A stretch of 64,000 bases of DNA from Ectothiorhodospira sp. BSL-9 (GCF_001632845.1 NZ_CP011994.1:1-64000), one strand, 5' to 3'; counted from the stretch's first letter, positions 27,234 to 37,414 are shown. Program-made: numbers and translations. Notes: generated from the sequence alone by a model not told the origin.

Positions 27234-27270
27234 TTCTAGCAGAAAAATTTATTTTTGCTAGAACTTTTTT
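27234..27270. terminator. AT-rich hairpin between tRNA-Glu and a small membrane gene
   Basis: TTCTAGC (27234-27240) and GCTAGAA (27257-27263) flank an A5/T5 inner pairing, followed by six T on the plus strand. It is terminator-like on plus, but no plus-strand gene precedes it. On minus it lies between the 63-codon gene and tRNA-Glu. It is unusually AT-rich for this window. Confidence 0.4.
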
Positions 27271-27326
27271 AAGTGTTTTTGAAAGGTCAGGACAAGGCCC
27301 TTCAAAACCACTCTCTCGGGTAAAAC

Positions 27327-27518
27327 TCAGTCCCTGGGCCCCGTTAAAACAACGGTGACCAGTCCAGTGAAGACCAACAGGAAACTGATCGGTACCAACG
27401 AGAGAAAATACTTTGCCAGTTCATCGTAACCGGTGAACAAGGCGGTAAAACCGGTGATCAGGCTGATCAAGCAGACCAGCGTTCCGACGAGCATCGAGAT
27501 CTTGCCTAATCGATACAT
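27327..27518 (-). CDS. small membrane protein of unknown function
   Basis: 63 residues with two hydrophobic segments (MLVGTLVCLISLITGFTALF and LSLVPISFLLVFTGLVTVVL) and a short soluble tail. It is located between two tRNA genes on the same strand. No recognisable family. The strong membrane character and position in an otherwise empty interval support a real gene, but codon evidence is thin. Confidence 0.5.
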   Translation of the reverse strand: MYRLGKISMLVGTLVCLISLITGFTALFTGYDELAKYFLSLVPISFLLVFTGLVTVVLTGPRD

Positions 27519-27550
27519 GCCGGAGCTTCCTGATCACCGGGTGAAGCATT

Positions 27551-27626
<76 letters not shown>

Positions 27627-27654
27627 GAAGGAGGTGCGTATATTACGGGTCGTT

Positions 27655-29070
27655 TCAGGTGTTGTCAACAGTTTGTGACTCAATCCATTCAACGGCCTTC
27701 TTGATACGCCTGAGGGTACGTTCCCGACCAAGCAGATACAGCGTCTGATCGATGGAGGGAGATACGGAACCCCCGGTTGCCGCCACCCGAAGGGGCTGTG
27801 CAACCTTGCCCAATTTTAACTCCAAACGTTCCGCAACACCACCCACTGCCAGATGAATCGGTTCCGGCTCCCATTCGGCCAGGGCCTCCAGGGCGCCATG
27901 CAGGGCCTGCAGCACCGGGGCGGCCTCGGGCTTGAGGTTCTTGCGGGCCGCCTTGTCGTCGTATTCGTCGAAGTCCTGGTAGAAGTACACGCTGGCATCC
28001 GCCATCTCCACCAGGGTCTTGGCGCGGTCACGCTGCACGTCCACCACGTCCCGCAGTGGCGGGTGACCCGACGGGTCCACGTTGCGCTGCCCCATGTGCC
28101 AGGAAAGCTGACGGGCAACGTAATCGTGATTCAGGGTCTTGATGTAGTGCTGATTGAGCCACAGCAGCTTTTCCGGATTGATGGCGGAGGCCGAGTGGTT
28201 CACATCATCGATATCGAACAACTCGATGAGTTCGTCCAGGGTGAAGATCTCCTGATCCCCGTGGGACCAGCCCAGGCGCACCAGATAGTTGATCAGGGCC
28301 TCGGGCAGGAAACCATCGTCCCGGTACTGCATCACGCTGACCGCCCCATGGCGCTTGGAGAGCTTGGCACCATCCGGCCCCAGGATCATGGGCAGGTGGG
28401 CGTAACGCGGAGGCTCCACACCCAGGGCCTTGAGGATGTTGATCTGCCGGGGGGTGTTGTTCAGGTGATCGTCCCCGCGGATCACGTGAGTGATCTGCAT
28501 GTCCCAGTCATCCACCACCACGGTGAGGTTGTAGGTGGGGGTGCCGTCGGAACGGGCAATGATCAGGTCGTCCAGTTCGCTGTTCTGGAAGGTCACGCGG
28601 CCACGCACCATGTCATCCACGGTGGTCACGCCCTCCACCGGATTCTTGAAGCGAATCACCGGTTCGACGCCTTCGCGGGGCTCCTTGCGTATCCGGCAGC
28701 GCCCGTCGTAGCGGGGCTTTTGCTTGCGCGCCATCTGTTCCTCACGCATGGCGTCCACTTCTTCCCGGGTGCAGTAACAGCGATAGGCGTGGCCTTCGTC
28801 CATCAGGCGTTCCACCACCTCCTTGTAACGATCGAATCGCTCGGTCTGGTAGAAGGGGCCCTCGTCATACTCCAGGCCCAGCCAGTTCATGCCCTCCAGG
28901 ATGGCGTTCACCGATTCCGCATTGGATCGAGCCAGGTCGGTATCCTCGACACGCAGCACGAATTCACCGCCGTGCTTGCGCGCATACAGCCAGGAGAACA
29001 ACGCCGTACGGGCGCCACCGATATGGAGATAACCTGTCGGGCTCGGGGCGAAACGGGTGCGAACTTTCAT
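27655..29070 (-). CDS. gltX: glutamyl-tRNA synthetase
   Basis: Class I synthetase that charges tRNA-Glu. 471 residues, normal length. N-terminal [20 protein letters not shown] carries the HIGH-type motif (HIGG), and [16 protein letters not shown] carries the KMSKS-type motif. The C-terminal anticodon-binding part ends with [20 protein letters not shown]. The central [20 protein letters not shown] and GRCR region resembles the zinc-binding insert of GluRS. It is followed on the same strand by tRNA-Ala, a small gene and tRNA-Glu, so enzyme and substrate may be transcribed together. Confidence 0.97.
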   Translation of the reverse strand: MKVRTRFAPSPTGYLHIGGARTALFSWLYARKHGGEFVLRVEDTDLARSNAESVNAILEGMNWLGLEYDEGPFYQTERFDRYKEVVERLMDEGHAYRCYCTREEVDAMREEQMARKQKPRYDGRCRIRKEPREGVEPVIRFKNPVEGVTTVDDMVRGRVTFQNSELDDLIIARSDGTPTYNLTVVVDDWDMQITHVIRGDDHLNNTPRQINILKALGVEPPRYAHLPMILGPDGAKLSKRHGAVSVMQYRDDGFLPEALINYLVRLGWSHGDQEIFTLDELIELFDIDDVNHSASAINPEKLLWLNQHYIKTLNHDYVARQLSWHMGQRNVDPSGHPPLRDVVDVQRDRAKTLVEMADASVYFYQDFDEYDDKAARKNLKPEAAPVLQALHGALEALAEWEPEPIHLAVGGVAERLELKLGKVAQPLRVAATGGSVSPSIDQTLYLLGRERTLRRIKKAVEWIESQTVDNT

Positions 29071-29179
29071 GGAGTCCCTCGGTTCTGGGGTTAGCTATCA
29101 AGCCGCATAGAGTAGCAGAGGGCTCGGGTGGCTTCACCATGGCCACCTGCCCCGGATCAAGTTTCGACCCGGGGCGGTC

Positions 29180-29929
29180 TCAGATCATCAGGACCACCGC
29201 CACCAGAACACCCGTCTCCACCAGTTCCGCCAGGGCGCCTGCGGTATCCCCCGTGGTGCCGCCGATGCGGTGACGCATCCAGGCACGACCGAGGATGAAC
29301 ACCAGGCCGGCACCCACCAGGGCCCATGCCCCCACCCAGCCCAGGCCCAGCAATAGCGGCACCGCCAGCACAGACACGCCCACCAGGACCGTGACCACCC
29401 ACGCCGCCGACCGGGGAAAATGTTCAGCCAGCAGACTGCCCATGCCGCCGGGGCGTACATAGTCGGTGGTCAAGAACAGCAGCGGCAGGGCGGCCCGCCC
29501 CAGCAGGGGCGCCAGGACCAGGGCCATCCAGCCCCCCTGCCCCAGCAGCGCCAGCAATTCCAGCACCGCGGCAAACTTGACCAGCAGCACCAGGATCAGG
29601 GCCGTCACCCCGGCAGGGCCACAGCGCGGGTCCTTCATGATCTCCAGGGTGCGTTCCCGGTCCCCCAGCCCGCCGATCCAGGCATCGGCGGTATCGGCCA
29701 GCCCATCCATGTGCATCAACCCGGTGAGCACCACCCAGGCAACGATGATCAATGCCGCCGCCAGCACCCCCTCGCCCAGCAACCAGGCCAGGCCCGCCAG
29801 GCACAGCCCCATGAGCAGCCCCACCAAGGGATAGTGCAACAATGACTGCCCCACCTGCCGGTCGGTGGGATTGTTCCAGGACACGGGGAAACGGGTAAGA
29901 AAACGCAGGGCCACCAGAAACGGCTTCAT
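29180..29929 (-). CDS. cobS: adenosylcobinamide-GDP ribazoletransferase (cobalamin synthase)
   Basis: Integral membrane enzyme joining adenosylcobinamide-GDP and alpha-ribazole (phosphate), the last assembly step of cobalamin. 249 residues, strongly hydrophobic, with the N-terminal family signature ALRFLTRFPVSW and the conserved acidic block GLMHMDGLADTADAWIGG near residues 80-100. Last gene of the minus-strand cobalamin operon, overlapping cobC by four bases. It uses the products of cobU and cobT, both encoded just upstream. Confidence 0.95.
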   Translation of the reverse strand: MKPFLVALRFLTRFPVSWNNPTDRQVGQSLLHYPLVGLLMGLCLAGLAWLLGEGVLAAALIIVAWVVLTGLMHMDGLADTADAWIGGLGDRERTLEIMKDPRCGPAGVTALILVLLVKFAAVLELLALLGQGGWMALVLAPLLGRAALPLLFLTTDYVRPGGMGSLLAEHFPRSAAWVVTVLVGVSVLAVPLLLGLGWVGAWALVGAGLVFILGRAWMRHRIGGTTGDTAGALAELVETGVLVAVVLMI

Positions 29930-30561
29930 GACGGATCTCCAGATTCGACTTCCATGTCCACCGCCCCCAGGGCGCTGACCGCGCTCACGCCCCCGCCCTC
30001 CTGCACATGAATGCGGTAGACACAGGCATGGGGCACGTCCAGTTTCAGCAGATCCGACAGGGGACGCTGCTGCGCATGGAGCAGGATCAGCCGGATCACC
30101 CCGCCATGGGTAACCAGCAATTGCGGACCGGCCGCGACCCTCGCCAGGGCCTCCTCCCAGGCTTGCAAAACCCGCTCGCGGAAATCCACCAGGGGTTCGG
30201 CCCCCGGTGGAATGTGGTTCAGCGGATCCTGCCAGAATTTCCCCAGGGCCTCGGGCTCACTCTCCATGAGATCCGCCGCAGTGCGCCCCTCCCAGGTACC
30301 GAAATGCATCTCCCGCAGCCGGGACTCCTCCTGGAGCGGTATGCCCGCGTCCCGGGACCAGTCCCGCGCCGGCGCCAGACAGCGCCGCAGGGGGGAACTG
30401 ATGATCTGCTGCCAGGGGCCGTGCCGATCATGGCCAGCCTGCATCCGGGCCCGGCCCAGATCCGTGAGGGCATCATCCAGACTGCCGCGAAAGGCGAAAC
30501 CACCTGTGGTCTCACCGTGACGCATGAGGTCGATATGAAAAGAAGAAGACGACACGCTCAA
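29926..30561 (-). CDS. cobC: alpha-ribazole phosphatase-type histidine phosphatase
   Basis: 211 residues of the histidine phosphatase superfamily. The catalytic motif LMRHGETTGG lies near residues 12-21, a second region GTWEGRTAADLMES carries the acid residue, and LVTHGGVIRL near residue 150 holds the second His. In the cobalamin pathway CobC removes the phosphate from alpha-ribazole 5'-phosphate or from the cobalamin phosphate. Its position between cobT and cobS, with overlaps on both sides, supports that role over other phosphatases of the family. Confidence 0.9.
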   Translation of the reverse strand: MSVSSSSFHIDLMRHGETTGGFAFRGSLDDALTDLGRARMQAGHDRHGPWQQIISSPLRRCLAPARDWSRDAGIPLQEESRLREMHFGTWEGRTAADLMESEPEALGKFWQDPLNHIPPGAEPLVDFRERVLQAWEEALARVAAGPQLLVTHGGVIRLILLHAQQRPLSDLLKLDVPHACVYRIHVQEGGGVSAVSALGAVDMEVESGDPS

Positions 30562-31616
30562 TCGGGCTCCGATACCTGGGCCTCGTCAAAGGTGGCCATG
30601 CAACCATGCAGATCACAGGCCAGGCGCAGCAGGGGCACGGCGGTCGCGGCGCCGCTGGCCTCGCCCAGCCGCATGCCCAGATCCAGCAGGGGGTCGGCCA
30701 CCAGGGACGACAGCACATGACGATGACCCGGCTCGGCCGAGGCATGACCGAAGATCATCCAGTTACGCGCACTGGGACAGATGCGCACCGTGGCCAGGGC
30801 AGCAGCGGAACTGATGAAGCCGTCCACCATGATGGGCATCCCCATCTGGGCGCAGGCCAGGTAAGCACCGCTCATGGCAGCAATCTCGAAGCCACCCAGA
30901 CGGCGCAGGCATTCCACCGGATCTTCCAGGTGGTCCTTGTGGAAGGCCAGAGCCCGGCGCAGCACATCGGCCTTGTGGCTGACCCCCGCCACGTCCAGCC
31001 CCGTACCGGGCCCCGCCAGTTCGCGGGGGTCCAGCCCCATGAGGGCGCAGGACAGCCCGGCGGCGGCGGTGGTGTTGCCGATGCCCATCTCACCGGCAAT
31101 GTAGAGCTCGGTCCCGGCCAGACGGGCCCGCTCGGCGCTGTGGCGACCGGCGTTCATGGCCAGGGCCAGTTGATGCACGTCCATGGCTGGTGCCGAGACA
31201 AAATTCGCAGTACCCGGGCCCACACGCACGTCCAGCACACCCTCCAGGGGGCCGGTATCGGTGACCGTACCCAGGTTGATGACCTCCAGGCGGGCATCCA
31301 GGGAGCGGGCCAGTACGCTGATGGCGGCACCGCCGCGGGCAAAGTTGCGCACCATCTCTGCCGTCACCGATTGCGGGAACCGGGAGATACCCTCTGCTGC
31401 CACCCCGTGGTCGCCGGCGAAGATGCTGATCTGCACCGAGTCCACGCGGGGCGTGGCGCTGCCCTGCATGCCCGCCAGGCGACAGGCCAGGGGTTCCAGC
31501 AGGCCCAGGGAGCCCAGGGGTTTGGTCAGGCGGGTCTGGCGTTCTTCCGCATCCAGGCGGGCCTGTTCGTCGATATCGGCGGCAGGCACCTGCAACCAGG
31601 GGGTTTCATTATTCAA
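30558..31616 (-). CDS. cobT: nicotinate-nucleotide--dimethylbenzimidazole phosphoribosyltransferase
   Basis: Activates the lower ligand: nicotinate mononucleotide plus dimethylbenzimidazole gives alpha-ribazole phosphate. 352 residues, normal length. Family segments: RQTRLTKPLGSLGLLEPLAC, IFAGDHGVAAEGISRFPQSV, ELYIAGEMGIGNTTAAAGLS with GEMGIGNTT, and GFEIAAMSGAYLACAQ. The catalytic Glu is expected near the C-terminal third (MRLGEASGAATAV). It overlaps cobU and cobC by four bases each, implying translational coupling. Confidence 0.96.
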   Translation of the reverse strand: MNNETPWLQVPAADIDEQARLDAEERQTRLTKPLGSLGLLEPLACRLAGMQGSATPRVDSVQISIFAGDHGVAAEGISRFPQSVTAEMVRNFARGGAAISVLARSLDARLEVINLGTVTDTGPLEGVLDVRVGPGTANFVSAPAMDVHQLALAMNAGRHSAERARLAGTELYIAGEMGIGNTTAAAGLSCALMGLDPRELAGPGTGLDVAGVSHKADVLRRALAFHKDHLEDPVECLRRLGGFEIAAMSGAYLACAQMGMPIMVDGFISSAAALATVRICPSARNWMIFGHASAEPGHRHVLSSLVADPLLDLGMRLGEASGAATAVPLLRLACDLHGCMATFDEAQVSEPD

Positions 31617-32137
31617 AGGCTTTCTCCTTTCAATACCAGGGGCAGGCCGGCCACGGTCAGTACCACGCGGTCGCTGCGCGCCGCCACGGTCTGATGAAGC
31701 CGGCCGGCTTCGTCACAAAAACGTCGGGTCAGCTCCCCCATGGGGACAATGCCCATGCTGGTCTCATTGCTGACCATGATCAGGTGTCCGGGCAGTGCCG
31801 GCATTGCTTCCAGGAACCGGGTCTGCTCCTGGAGGCAGGTGTTCTCGTCTTCATCCCAGAGCAGGTGGGTGAGCCACAGCGTCAGGCAATCCACCAGCAG
31901 GCAGTGGTCGGGCCGGGCATGCTGGTGAAGCACATCGGCCAGGTCGGCGCCCGCTTCCACCAGACCCCAGTCATCGGGCCGGCGGTCCCGGTGATGCTGG
32001 ATGCGCTGGCGCATCTCCTCGTCATCACGTACCCGGGCAGTGGCCACATAGGTCACCGGCAAACCACTCTCCAATGCCAGGCGTTCGGCCAGGGCGCTCT
32101 TGCCGGAGCGAACGCCACCGAGGATCAATTCTTTCAT
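31613..32137 (-). CDS. cobU: adenosylcobinamide kinase / adenosylcobinamide-phosphate guanylyltransferase
   Basis: Bifunctional enzyme phosphorylating adenosylcobinamide and attaching GMP. 174 residues from ATG at 32137, which overlaps the cobQ stop (ATGA) and has GGAG eight bases upstream. P-loop [20 protein letters not shown], then [20 protein letters not shown] containing the guanylylated His of the family, then [16 protein letters not shown] and [19 protein letters not shown]. It supplies adenosylcobinamide-GDP to cobS. Confidence 0.95.
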   Translation of the reverse strand: MKELILGGVRSGKSALAERLALESGLPVTYVATARVRDDEEMRQRIQHHRDRRPDDWGLVEAGADLADVLHQHARPDHCLLVDCLTLWLTHLLWDEDENTCLQEQTRFLEAMPALPGHLIMVSNETSMGIVPMGELTRRFCDEAGRLHQTVAARSDRVVLTVAGLPLVLKGESL

Positions 32138-33600
32138 TCCAGCCACTCCAGAATCCGCTCCATATCCAGATGCGTCTCCACCGCATCGGCCAGCTGCTCG
32201 AAACCGGCCTCCCGGTCATCGGACAGATCCCTGCCCTCCACGGCATCCAGCCCGGCCCAGACGAGCAGGGCACTCAGGGCCTCGCCGCGATCAAACAGGC
32301 CATGGACATAGGTGCCCATCACCTGCCCGTCTTCCGACAGGGCCCCGTCCGGGCCATGGTTCAGTTGTGTTGCCGGCCTGGCCAGGGCCGCACCGCGACT
32401 CACGCCGGCGTGAATCTCGTAACCTTCCAGGGGCGCGCCATCACGCAGATGTCCCCGCACCTGGCGCAGTTGCTTGCCCTGGGCCAGGGTGGTCTCCATC
32501 TCCAGCAGACCCAGGCCAGCGCTGCTGCCCGGTTCTCCTTCCACGCCTTCCGGGTCATGGAGGCGCTGTCCCAGCATCTGAAAACCACCGCAGATACCCA
32601 GCAGGCGCCCGCCATAGCGCAGGTGCCGGAAGATATCCTTCACCCAGCCCTGTTGATGCAGCCAGGCCAGATCCGCACGTACGGCCTTGGATCCCGGCAG
32701 GATGATCAGGTCCGCCGGCGGCAGGGTTTCCCCAGGCCCAACCCAGACAAGATTCACCCGGGGATGCAGTCTCAGGGGATCGAAGTCGGTGTGGTTGCTG
32801 ATGCGGGGCAGCACAGGCACCACCACATTCAACACCGGCTCGCCCTGCGGGTTGCCTGTTATCGGCATGTCGGGCGCCTCGGGCAGCCCATCTTCCGCTT
32901 CCAGGTACAGGCCCTTGAGATACGGCAGCACTCCCAGCACCGGCTTGCCGGTCTCCCGCTCCAGCCATTCCAGGCCCGGCTCCAGTAAGCGGATATCACC
33001 CCGAAAGCGATTGATCACGAAGCCCACCACCCGCCGGCGCTCGGACTCGGACAACAGCGCCAGCGTGCCCACCAGATGAGCGAACACACCGCCACGATCG
33101 ATATCCGCCACCAGGATCACCGGGCAATCCACCGCCTCGGCAAAGCCCATGTTGGCGATATCCCCCTCGCGCAGATTGATCTCTGCCGGGGAGCCGGCCC
33201 CTTCGACCAGCACCACGTCATACCGGGCCCCAAGACGCTCATGGGCGGCCACCACCCGGCCCAGCAACTCCGGCTTCAGGCGTTGGTAGTCGCCTGCGTT
33301 GGACAGCGTCAGGGGCTGCCCATCCAGGATCACCTGAGCCCCCTGATCCGAGCAGGGCTTGAGCAGCACCGGGTTCATGTCGGTGTGGGGCGCCACCCGA
33401 CAGGCCGCGGCCTGCACCGCCTGGGCCCGCCCGATTTCTCCACCCTCGGGGGTGACGGCGCTGTTCAGGGCCATGTTCTGGGGCTTGAAAGGGGCCACCG
33501 CCAGGCCACGCCTTACCAGGGCGCGCCCCAAAGCGGTGACCAGGGTGCTCTTGCCCGCATCGGAGGTGGTGCCCTGGATCATCAGGGTGCCCCGACTCAT
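32134..33600 (-). CDS. cobQ: cobyric acid synthase (amidotransferase)
   Basis: Amidates side chains b, d, e and g of adenosylcobyrinate a,c-diamide using glutamine. 488 residues from [10 protein letters not shown] at 33600, which overlaps the cobD end. ATP-binding front: [20 protein letters not shown], then [20 protein letters not shown]. The C-terminal class I glutaminase-like part has [20 protein letters not shown] with the catalytic Cys, and [10 protein letters not shown] with the His. An upstream in-frame extension to 33651 lies inside cobD. Confidence 0.96.
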   Translation of the reverse strand: MSRGTLMIQGTTSDAGKSTLVTALGRALVRRGLAVAPFKPQNMALNSAVTPEGGEIGRAQAVQAAACRVAPHTDMNPVLLKPCSDQGAQVILDGQPLTLSNAGDYQRLKPELLGRVVAAHERLGARYDVVLVEGAGSPAEINLREGDIANMGFAEAVDCPVILVADIDRGGVFAHLVGTLALLSESERRRVVGFVINRFRGDIRLLEPGLEWLERETGKPVLGVLPYLKGLYLEAEDGLPEAPDMPITGNPQGEPVLNVVVPVLPRISNHTDFDPLRLHPRVNLVWVGPGETLPPADLIILPGSKAVRADLAWLHQQGWVKDIFRHLRYGGRLLGICGGFQMLGQRLHDPEGVEGEPGSSAGLGLLEMETTLAQGKQLRQVRGHLRDGAPLEGYEIHAGVSRGAALARPATQLNHGPDGALSEDGQVMGTYVHGLFDRGEALSALLVWAGLDAVEGRDLSDDREAGFEQLADAVETHLDMERILEWLE

Positions 33601-34643
33601 GCGCCGTTTTTCCGAAGCGTGTCCTTGAGGGCCTCTTCCAGGCGTTGCCACTGCTGCTCATTGGCTGGCAGGCCGAAACGCAGGCTGAGCGGATCGGTGA
33701 ACAAGCGGGTCAGGATGCCCTGGTGCCGCAAAGCCTGGTGAAGCTCCAGCGCCTGGTCGGTGCGTATCCATTGAAACAGTGACGTACCGCCGTGGGGCGA
33801 CAGACCGTGTGTATCCAGGCAGTCCCTGAGCCGCGCCCCTGCCTCATGGAGTTCCATGCGGGTCTGTTTCTGCCAGTCGCGATCCTCCAGGGCCCGGGTG
33901 GCCACCCAGCGGGAGGGGCCGGTCACGGTCCAGGGCCCCAGGGCAGCGGCCAGGTGCAGACGGATATCCGCCTCGGCAAAGACAAAACCCACCCGGGCAC
34001 CGGCCAGGCCGAAAAACTTGCCCAGGGAACGCATCACGATCAGCCCCGGCTGCGGGCAGACAGGGGCCAGACTGCGTTCCGGCGTGGCATCCATGAAGGC
34101 CTCATCGACGATGAGCCAGCCGCCCTTGTCGGCCAGGTGCTGATGCCAGGACTGCAGGCGCCCTGGATCGAATAGGCCTCCAGTGGGGTTATTGGGATGC
34201 ACCAGCAGCAGCACATCCAGCACCGGCAGATGTTCCTCGATGGTCTCAGGCGCCAGGGCACGCACCGTGTGCCCTGCCCTCTCCCAGGCGTGGGCGTGCT
34301 CACCGTAGCTGGGGTGCAGCACGCCCACGCACCGTCCCGGCGTCAGCAAGGTGGGCAGGGCCTGAATGGCCGCCTGGGAGCCCGCCACGGGCAACACGTG
34401 GGAGCTGCCATAATAATGTTTCGCGGCCGCCTCCAGGCCATCCTCCTCTTCCGGCAGACGCATCCACTGTGCACCCGGCACGGCAGGCACGGGCCAGCCA
34501 TTGGGGTTGATTCCGGTGGACAGATCGAGCCAGTCCTCCAGGGGAATGCCCTCTTCCCGGGCTGCTGCACGCAGACGTCCCCCGTGTGGCAGGAAGGGTA
34601 CCGAGGATGAAGCGGCCGGGTTGTCTGCGTTGCATTGGGTCAA
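33597..34643 (-). CDS. cobD: L-threonine-O-3-phosphate decarboxylase
   Basis: PLP enzyme of the aminotransferase I/II fold making (R)-1-amino-2-propanol phosphate for the nucleotide loop. 348 residues. Typical motifs: [66 protein letters not shown] (Asp binding PLP), and the Schiff-base Lys in [18 protein letters not shown]. It sits between cobQ (overlap) and cbiB, whose product uses the aminopropanol phosphate. A histidinol-phosphate aminotransferase is the closest alternative, but context settles it. An MITE-like element separates it from cbiB. Confidence 0.93.
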   Translation of the reverse strand: MTQCNADNPAASSSVPFLPHGGRLRAAAREEGIPLEDWLDLSTGINPNGWPVPAVPGAQWMRLPEEEDGLEAAAKHYYGSSHVLPVAGSQAAIQALPTLLTPGRCVGVLHPSYGEHAHAWERAGHTVRALAPETIEEHLPVLDVLLLVHPNNPTGGLFDPGRLQSWHQHLADKGGWLIVDEAFMDATPERSLAPVCPQPGLIVMRSLGKFFGLAGARVGFVFAEADIRLHLAAALGPWTVTGPSRWVATRALEDRDWQKQTRMELHEAGARLRDCLDTHGLSPHGGTSLFQWIRTDQALELHQALRHQGILTRLFTDPLSLRFGLPANEQQWQRLEEALKDTLRKNGA

Positions 34644-34759
34644 GCGTGTCAGCCTCCAGATCAGTGCGAAACGGCATCCTTTGATGAGGGAGACCTTGGG
34701 GCGCCCCCGAAATCCTGATACTTCAGAGCTCTTGTAAAAACCGCATTGGCTGCAGCAAG

Positions 34760-35005
34760 CCCCCGTGGGAGCGGCCCTCGGCCGCGAATGGCTGAGTCAT
34801 CGGCCGCCGCCCCGGCCGGAGATCGGAGTGGACCTCGGAGGGACCGGGTTCCTTCCAGCGGGACGCCGTGAATACATCCCTGTAGGCTCTGCAGCCGCAT
34901 CCTGCGGCTGAAGCCCGCTTACAGGAACCCGCTCCCCCCGAGGTCCGGACAGTCCGGAGTCTTTTTCGAAAAGCCATTCGCGGCCGAGGGCCGCTCCCAC
35001 GGGGG
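34760..35005. mobile_element. MITE/REPIN-like element with 34-bp perfect terminal inverted repeats
   Basis: Arms at 34760-34793 and 34972-35005 are exact reverse complements over 34 bp and contain the REP-like core GTGGGAGCGGCC...GGCCGCGAATG. Between them lies a 113-bp foldable core (34820-34932, minus orientation), which also occurs at 49748-49860. It fills the 387-bp gap between cobD and cbiB, with no open frame of note. A solitary arm occurs at 39746-39771. No clear target duplication. Confidence 0.8.
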
Positions 35006-35030
35006 TTGGCGGGGCAATCATCTGGCCTCA

Positions 35031-35942
35031 TCACATCATGATGATCAGGGCACCGATTCCCAACACCACCAGCCAGATCCACATGGCCCGGCGCATCAGG
35101 CCCAGTGCCCGATCAATATCCACGCCCTGGGCATCGGCACCTTCGCCCAGATCCGGGCGCTCCTCGCTGCGCCCATGGTAGATGGCCGCCCCACCCAGAC
35201 GCACGCCCAGCGCCCCCGCCCCAGCCGCCATCACCGGGCCGGCATTCGGGCTTTTCCACACCGTTCCCTGACGGCGCCAACAACGGAAGGCCCGGCGCGT
35301 TCCGTCGAGCCCACCCGCGGCCAGGGCATACGCCAGGGCCGTGAGTCGCGCCGGGATGTAATTGAGCACATCGTCCAGCCGTGCCGCCGCCCAGCCAAAA
35401 TGCCGGTAGCGGTCATTCCGGTAACCCCACATGGCATCCAGGGTGTTCACCAGCCGATAGGCCACCACCCCGGGGGCGCCTGCCACCACAAACCAGAAGA
35501 TGGGGGCGAACACGGCATCGTTGCCGTTTTCCAGCACTGACTCCACAGTGGCCTTGCTGATCTCCGTCTCATCAATGTTCTGGGTGTCCCTGCTCACCAG
35601 AAAGGCCACCCGCTCACGGGCCTGGGGCAGATCCCCTTGCATCAGGGCGGCACCGATGCCACGCCCATGCTCTCCCAGGCTGCGCCAGCCGATGGCCAGA
35701 TACAACAGGATGAGTTCCACCGCCCAGCCCCAGGCGGGCGCGGTCAACCAGGCGCTGAACAGTACCAGCGGGATCAACAGCCCCGCCACCAGCCAGGCAC
35801 CTCGGCGCCAATCATCGGCGTAGCAACAGCGCTCCGCCGCGTCGATCAGCGCCCCGAAACCCACCAGCGGATGCCACCGCCGGGGCTCGCCGAGCCAGCG
35901 GTCCAGCAGCAGGGCTGCGACGATGAGGGTGAATGTCAGCAT
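35031..35942 (-). CDS. cbiB: adenosylcobinamide-phosphate synthase CbiB
   Basis: Membrane enzyme attaching aminopropanol (phosphate) to adenosylcobyric acid. 303 residues, multi-span. Characteristic stretches: [60 protein letters not shown] (the conserved ES..EN..D block), [15 protein letters not shown] and [20 protein letters not shown]. Also named CobD in the Pseudomonas scheme, not to be confused with the decarboxylase above. Downstream of cbiA on the same strand. Confidence 0.95.
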   Translation of the reverse strand: MLTFTLIVAALLLDRWLGEPRRWHPLVGFGALIDAAERCCYADDWRRGAWLVAGLLIPLVLFSAWLTAPAWGWAVELILLYLAIGWRSLGEHGRGIGAALMQGDLPQARERVAFLVSRDTQNIDETEISKATVESVLENGNDAVFAPIFWFVVAGAPGVVAYRLVNTLDAMWGYRNDRYRHFGWAAARLDDVLNYIPARLTALAYALAAGGLDGTRRAFRCWRRQGTVWKSPNAGPVMAAGAGALGVRLGGAAIYHGRSEERPDLGEGADAQGVDIDRALGLMRRAMWIWLVVLGIGALIIMM

Positions 35943-36080
35943 GTGTGGTTCATTATCCCATCAACCTCTAACGGCCATCGAGAGCAGGGTGCGGCAAGGA
36001 GCCTGAAATGCATCATCCTCTCAACAACCTCCCCACCGCCTGCGGATTGGACGGGAAATAAACATGCACATACGTCGCCG

Positions 36081-37301
36081 TCACCCCCCCACCCGATATA
36101 CCGGCTCTGACGTCGCCCGACCATTGGGGCATCGCGACCGCGTCAAAGGCGTCAAGGGCGATTCCATGGCCGAGTGATGGAAGGTGTGCCCTCGCAGCAC
36201 ACCCTCCGGCAAGGTCACCTCCTGGGGCCCCAGGGATGCCAGTCTTCCCTGCATTCGTGCAGTGCCTGTCAGCAGGCCGGCCATGTCCGCGCCCTGCCCC
36301 TCCTTGTCCTCCAACCGATCCAGCAAGTAGAGCATGCCACCACATTCCGCCAGCAACGGTCGCCCAGCTTGCACGTGGGCGGCCAGATCCTGCTTCAGCC
36401 CCACATTGGCCGCCAGGGCCTCCATGTGCAGCTCCGGGTAACCCCCGGGCAGGTACACCGCATCCGCCTTGGGCAACCTCTCCCCGGCCACGGGGGAGAA
36501 GAACTGCAGACTGGCTCCCATCTGCTCCAGCAACTCCAGATTGGCGGGGTAGATGAAGGCAAAGGCCTGATCCCGGGCGATGGCAATGCGTCGTCCCTCC
36601 AGAGACCGGGGCGGCGGGGTGGCCGAACCAGGCTCAAAGGCCACCGGCGGCGGCAGGCCATCCGGCTTCCACACCAGCTGCGCTGCCGCGGCTTCCAGTC
36701 GCTGATCCAGGTCGGCGATCTCCTCGGCCTGCACCAGGCCCAGATGCCGACTGGGCAGGGCCGCATCGGCGGACTTGGGCAGATAGCCAAAGGCGGTGAG
36801 ATTCGAGGGAAGTCGCTCCATGAGCATGCCGTAATGCCGCTCCCCGCTGACGCGATTGGCCAGCACGCCGGCAAAGGGCACATCGGCGCGAAAGGTGGAC
36901 AGACCATGGGCCAGGGCGCCGAAGGTCTGGGCCATGGCAGCCCCATTGATGGCCGGCATCACCGGAATGCCGAACCGGGCGGCGATGTCGGCGCTGGAAG
37001 GTCGCCCATCGAACAGGCCCATCACCCCCTCCACCAGGATCAGATCCGACTCGCCCGCCGCCTCATACAGACGTTGCCGGGCATCCTCCTCCCCGGTCAT
37101 CCACATGTCCAGGGTGTGCACGGGGTGCCCGCTGGCCTGCTGATGGATCATCGGGTCGAGAAAGTCCGGCCCCGCCTTGAACACCCGCACCCGCCGCCCC
37201 TGGTTGCGATGGTAGCGCGCCAGCGCCGCCGTCACCGTGGTCTTGCCCTGACCGGAGGCGGTGGCGGTGATGAGCAGGGCTGGGCAATGGTGAGTGGTCA
37301 T
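36081..37301 (-). CDS. cbiA: cobyrinate a,c-diamide synthase, C-terminus frameshifted
   Basis: Glutamine-dependent amidation of side chains a and c. 406 residues in frame: P-loop LLITATASGQGKTTVTAALA, then KAGPDFLDPMIHQQASG, LVEGVMGLFDGRPSSAD, and the glutaminase-like part VYLPGGYPELHMEAL, LLAECGGMLYLLD with the Cys and FHHSAMESPL. The frame stops early in a run of seven G (minus strand, at about 36084-36092). One more G would continue it as VTATYVHVYFPSNPQAVGRL and end near 36013, as in homologues. So the last 20-odd residues are lost, or the run is miscalled. Confidence 0.9.
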   Translation of the reverse strand: MTTHHCPALLITATASGQGKTTVTAALARYHRNQGRRVRVFKAGPDFLDPMIHQQASGHPVHTLDMWMTGEEDARQRLYEAAGESDLILVEGVMGLFDGRPSSADIAARFGIPVMPAINGAAMAQTFGALAHGLSTFRADVPFAGVLANRVSGERHYGMLMERLPSNLTAFGYLPKSADAALPSRHLGLVQAEEIADLDQRLEAAAAQLVWKPDGLPPPVAFEPGSATPPPRSLEGRRIAIARDQAFAFIYPANLELLEQMGASLQFFSPVAGERLPKADAVYLPGGYPELHMEALAANVGLKQDLAAHVQAGRPLLAECGGMLYLLDRLEDKEGQGADMAGLLTGTARMQGRLASLGPQEVTLPEGVLRGHTFHHSAMESPLTPLTRSRCPNGRATSEPVYRVGG

Positions 37302-37327
37302 GGTCGGCCTCGTGGATTCACATCGTC

Positions 37328-37404
37328 ACCCTCACCCCAACCCCTTGAGGGGAAACTCCACCAACTCCCTTCTCCCCTCGGGGGAGAAGGGCCGGGGATG
37401 AGGG
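37328..37404. repeat. palindromic repeat R1, site b (degenerate double)
   Basis: Contains CTCACCCCAACCCCTTGAGG (inverted tail of R1) followed by a second palindrome TCTCCCCTCGGGGGAGA with GGATGAGGGGC. It lies between btuB and cbiA. It could attenuate or stabilise the operon mRNA. Confidence 0.6.
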
Positions 37405-37414
37405 GCGGCGGAGG

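Noticed and set aside
34661-34900. Short open frames inside the MITE-like element
   Set aside because: They run through inverted arms and structured core; no conserved protein signal.
34760-35005. CRISPR-like repeat array
   Set aside because: Only two inverted arms around a unique core, no regularly spaced direct repeats; fits an MITE or REP doublet. No array was seen elsewhere either.
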